NCBI GenBank assembly: GCA_026397695.1
Contig: JAPLUJ010000216.1
Coordinates: 1 to 6,863, forward strand
From: Verrucomicrobiota bacterium
GTDB taxonomy: Bacteria > Verrucomicrobiota > Verrucomicrobiia > Verrucomicrobiales > Akkermansiaceae
DNA: 6,863 nt
Reading direction: 5' to 3'
Part shown: piece by piece, positions 4,594-6,863 of the stretch
How the letters are laid out: every line of letters begins with the position of its first letter
Numbering within the stretch: the first letter of the stretch is position 1
Position numbers and translations under genes: made by a program
Notes under the pieces: generated by a model
What the model saw: the letters and a program-made list of their open reading frames with translations, nothing else
Told to the model about the DNA's origin: nothing
The model's database searches: none

Positions 4594-6863
4594 CGAAGCA
4601 GCCGTAAGGGTGGTAGCGGCGGGACCCGCCGCCACCTGGGTGGTGGTCAGCTTGAGGGCCGTGGCGGTGGAAGCGGTCAGCGAGAACGTCTGGCCGAAGG
4701 CCTTGGTGGTCTCGAGCTTGAATTTTGTCGCGCCTGCGTCCAGGGCGGTGCCGGATGCCGCGGTCATGATGTCATAGGTTCCCGCCGTGAGACGGTTGGT
4801 CGCGCCGCCGAGCTGGTTGGGGACAACCACACCAGCGCCGCTGGTCCCCATGTTGGCACCATTGGTCACGGCGATCACGTCCGTCGTCGTGCCACCTGCC
4901 GCGAGGTCAAACACGAGGTTGTTCGCATTGGCCGCGCCGGCGATGTTCAGCCCGGTGCCGGGCGCCGCCAGAGTAAGGGTGCCGACCGCGCCGTTGCCCA
5001 GATCAATGCGGCTGGTGCCGTTTAAGGTGACGGCGCCGTTGATGGTGCCGGTGCCGCCGATGCCAGCCGCGTTGTTGACCGCCACGGCACCACTCGAAAC
5101 AGGCGTGGAGCCGTTGATTCTCAGCAGGCCGCCGTTGACGGTGGTCGTGCCGGTGTAGGTGTTGGTGCCGCCGAGGTTCCAAGTGCCTCCGTCCTCCTTT
5201 TGGACGTTCAGGCTAAAGGCTTGGTTCTGGCTGACCGCCCCGGAGACGGTGCCGGTGCCGATGCCCCGGAAGAGGACATTCTGGTTGGGGAAAATGTCGT
5301 TCACTTCGGTGAGCGACGCGAGGGTGAGCGTGGAGTTGCTGGTAATGTGTCTATCCCCTGCACCCTCCCCGATGGTCGTCGCGCCCAGCGTGAGGCTGCT
5401 GCCGACGGTGCCATTGACGATGAAGGCATAACCGTTTCCACCGAGTGCGGAGGCGCCGAGGGTCAGCGCGCTGGCGGAGTCCACGTCAAATACGCTGGCA
5501 CCCTGGAGGGCAAAGCCGCGGTCGCTGGCAGCGGTGGCACCGGTGTAGCGGAACGCACCGCCAGTGCCGGTAGAGAGGAGCAATCCGGCCGTTCTGGTCG
5601 GGGTAACATCCACCGTGGAGCCAGCCGTCGCCCAGGCGCCGATGCTGCTGGCCACCCCGGCGTTCGCAATGCTCGATACCGAGAGCACGCCGCCGAAGGC
5701 GGAAGTCACGCCGGTGAAGGTGCTGCTGGCGTTGGTGAGGGTCGTAGTGCCGTTGCCGCCCTTGGTGAAATTGAAGTAGTTTTCGGTGGTGTTACCGAGG
5801 ATACCGCTGCCGAGGAGGCCGGCATACGTGCGTTGGAAGTACTTGGAATTCGGACCGCCGAGGATGAACCGGCCGCTGTTGGCCCCATTGCCGAGGTTCA
5901 GCGTGGTAAGGGTGCTCAGCGTGCCGGGAGTGGCGGCCGTGCCGGTCAATTGCAGGGTTCCGTTGCGGACATCCGTGAAGCCGGTGTGGAGGGTCGCGCC
6001 GCTGAGGATCACAGTGCCCGTGCCTTCCTTGATCAGATTGGTGAGGGCAGTCGCCTCAAGGACGCCGCCGGACACGGTGAGCGGATTGGCGCTGTTGTTC
6101 GTCCAGGTCTGGCTGGCGCCGAGCCTGATATTGGTGGCGATGGTGCTGGCCGGGACACCGATATTCATCGTGATGCCGGTGGCGGGATTGGCCGGGGTGA
6201 TCGTCAGCAGATAGGGATCGGCGTTCAACCCCAGGCCGTTGGTGGTGTCCGCGATCGTCAGCGTCCGGATCGTCATGTCCGCGCCCAGCCTCGTGCCGGT
6301 GGGGGGGCTGATGACAGGGGCATTCGAGATGACAACGTCTGCCCCGGCACCTGGCACCAGCGGCGTGACGGGTCCGCCGAGGACTGCGGTCCAGTTACTG
6401 TCTGGCGTCGCAACATTGCCGTTCGAGGCGGCCCACACATTCGTGATACCCGGCGTCGCAGTACCCTGCCAGTAAACAGGGCCGGCCAAGGCCGGTTGGC
6501 TGGTCACGTCGATGGTAATCAACGCGGGACTTACCGCCAGGTTTGACAGGGTGAAGTTGGTGGGATTCATGGCGATGGGAGTGTAGGCAGCGCCGTTCAG
6601 CGCACTGCCGGCGCCACCCTGAACCAAGGTGTAGGTGGTAGCCGCCAGTCCCACAGCGGGGGTGAACGGCGTCCCAAAGACCTGTAATGCAACATTGCCG
6701 GTGGCGCTCGCGCTGCCTGCCACATTGATCATGGCGCTGGCGGGCAATGCGCCGAGCGAGGTGCCGAGGGTGGCGCCGGCTCCGCCGGTGACGGCCAGCG
6801 TGCCGCCGATGGCCAGCGGCGCATCGGCCGCCGCCAGGTAGCTCAAGCCGGTTCCCGCTGCGA
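4468..6863 (-). CDS. PATR-repeat protein, upstream fragment (partial at 5' end)
   Basis: The frame is open to the right edge: the codons before the TTG at 6846 read AAGTG and continue smoothly into LSYLAAADAP, so that TTG is not a start. Residue numbers count from the TTG. Residues 1-117 are the end of a closing domain (TYTLVQGGAGSALNGAAY...ALITIDVTSQ). Residues about 124-262 form a header with spaced tryptophans (VYWQGT, NVWAAS, NWTAV) ending ASQTWTNNSANPLTVSG. PATR units lie at residues 270-300 (5947-6039), 357-391 (5674-5778) and 545-579 (5110-5214, TNTYTGTTTVNGGLLRING). Residues 594-737 are a second closing domain (GTGTINGAVTLNG, LTAGTYDIM). A new header begins at SWNAGGNFTAG (residue 751). 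The last 18 residues or so, from HECAGSC to the stop, are out of the true frame. The role is probably structural at the cell surface; the ligand is unknown. Confidence 0.8.
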   Translation of the reverse strand, partial: AAGTGLSYLAAADAPLAIGGTLAVTGGAGATLGTSLGALPASAMINVAGSASATGNVALQVFGTPFTPAVGLAATTYTLVQGGAGSALNGAAYTPIAMNPTNFTLSNLAVSPALITIDVTSQPALAGPVYWQGTATPGITNVWAASNGNVATPDSNWTAVLGGPVTPLVPGAGADVVISNAPVISPPTGTRLGADMTIRTLTIADTTNGLGLNADPYLLTITPANPATGITMNIGVPASTIATNIRLGASQTWTNNSANPLTVSGGVLEATALTNLIKEGTGTVILSGATLHTGFTDVRNGTLQLTGTAATPGTLSTLTTLNLGNGANSGRFILGGPNSKYFQRTYAGLLGSGILGNTTENYFNFTKGGNGTTTLTNASSTFTGVTSAFGGVLSVSSIANAGVASSIGAWATAGSTVDVTPTRTAGLLLSTGTGGAFRYTGATAASDRGFALQGASVFDVDSASALTLGASALGGNGYAFIVNGTVGSSLTLGATTIGEGAGDRHITSNSTLTLASLTEVNDIFPNQNVLFRGIGTGTVSGAVSQNQAFSLNVQKEDGGTWNLGGTNTYTGTTTVNGGLLRINGSTPVSSGAVAVNNAAGIGGTGTINGAVTLNGTSRIDLGNGAVGTLTLAAPGTGLNIAGAANANNLVFDLAAGGTTTDVIAVTNGANMGTSGAGVVVPNQLGGATNRLTAGTYDIMTAASGTALDAGATKFKLETTKAFGQTFSLTASTATALKLTTTQVAAGPAATTLTAASWNAGGNFTAGLPEYNSNVTIDSAHECAGSCTSRHSCEHARP
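5110..5778 (-). repeat. Long PATR module, copy A
   Basis: The segment encodes a PATR unit, a spacer with SSIGAW, then FRYTGATAASDRGFALQG, a FDVDSASALTLGASALGG stretch, LTLASLTEVND, and a second PATR unit. The same order recurs in the C-terminal fragment (copy B, 2423-3181). A 22-bp block, 5449-5470 here, is identical to 2891-2912 there, where both encode ALTLGAS and its flank. This points to duplication of a whole module of about 220-250 residues and not only of the 30-residue PATR unit. Confidence 0.7.
5998..6435 (-). repeat. Cassette header plus start of PATR, first copy
   Basis: It encodes WAASNGNVATPDSNWTAV, PGAGADVVISNAPV, RLGADMTIRTLTIAD, GITMNIGVPASTIATNI, GASQTWTNNSANPLTVSG and the first half of a PATR unit. 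The W..G...NW pattern followed by a SQTWTxN..LTVSG block is recurrent in large PATR proteins and is repeated in this gene at 4290-4593. Confidence 0.55.

Larger units (their letters stand above)
581..6863 (-). pseudogene. Single giant PATR-repeat surface protein gene, split by two frameshifts, 5' end outside window
   Basis: Three consecutive minus-strand open frames form one protein. Family-like sequence leaves the first frame after NVTIDSA and resumes as TSAPGAVPAGTPASMLVLE in the second, around 4518-4528. It leaves the second after GNPIGLGNAQ and resumes as QVLNTNPLTINGTG in the third, around 3828-3839. Beyond each junction the old frame turns into cysteine-, histidine- and arginine-rich text unlike the rest. 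Removing one base at each junction gives about 2,090 uninterrupted codons to the right edge. The product should be an exported, elongated beta-helical or beta-solenoid protein, as expected for PATR (autotransporter-associated beta strand) repeats. No signal peptide is visible because the N-terminus is missing. Both breaks could be sequencing or assembly errors or real inactivating mutations. The absence of any in-frame stop elsewhere favours error or very recent damage. Organism inference: Verrucomicrobiota-like. Confidence 0.75.

Noticed and set aside
5200..6546. Plus-strand open frame of 448 codons
   Set aside because: It is antisense to PATR-coding sequence and has composition expected from reversed Gly/Thr/Ala codons, without motifs.
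581..6863. CRISPR array or simple DNA tandem repeat explanation of the repetitive coding region
   Set aside because: The repetition is at protein level, with diverged DNA and irregular spacing, unlike identical direct repeats with uniform spacers.

Overview
The window is dominated by one very long minus-strand coding region. It runs from the right edge down to a TAA stop at 581-583 and makes up about 92% of the sequence. It encodes a glycine/threonine/alanine/serine/asparagine-rich, cysteine-free surface or secreted protein. The protein is built from autotransporter-associated beta-strand repeats (PATR family; core pattern LTKxGxGTLxLSGxNTYxGxTTVxxGTLxL), of which I count about ten. Its tail carries an EF-hand-like calcium loop (DADPDNDG...E). 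The composition, the PATR stacks and this tail (DPDNDGLTNAYEY, STDLSDW, a final FARLIVVVTP) are typical of giant repeat proteins of Verrucomicrobiota. That assignment rests on recognising the protein style and is not proven by a marker gene.

As given, the coding region is broken into three overlapping open frames (6863-4468, 4481-3726 and 3841-581). At each junction the family-like protein sequence stops in one frame and resumes in the next, around 4518-4528 and 3828-3839. Both junctions need the same correction: one surplus base, or two missing ones. Read through these points it is a single gene of roughly 2,090 codons or more, with its 5' end outside the window. The apparent starts at 6846, 4481 and 3841 are internal codons and not real initiation sites.

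The reconstructed protein has a cassette plan. A header contains a W-rich segment and ends in SQTWT...LTVSG. It is followed by several PATR units and then by a non-PATR closing domain. The end of one cassette (6863 to about 6480), a full second one (about 6435-4636) and a full third one (about 4593-1013) are present, followed by the calcium-loop tail (about 1012-584). No outer-membrane beta-barrel, LPXTG or PEP-CTERM sorting signal is seen at the C-terminus.

The leftmost 580 bases are non-coding. They hold a GC-rich hairpin just after the gene's stop (516-546), a second hairpin with a T-rich tail pointing the other way (18-48), a run of nine G (282-290), a strongly palindromic segment (about 291-400) that looks like an interspersed repeat, and a perfect 20-bp tandem duplication (417-456). 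A plus-strand gene may end at the very left edge, but this cannot be settled from the window.
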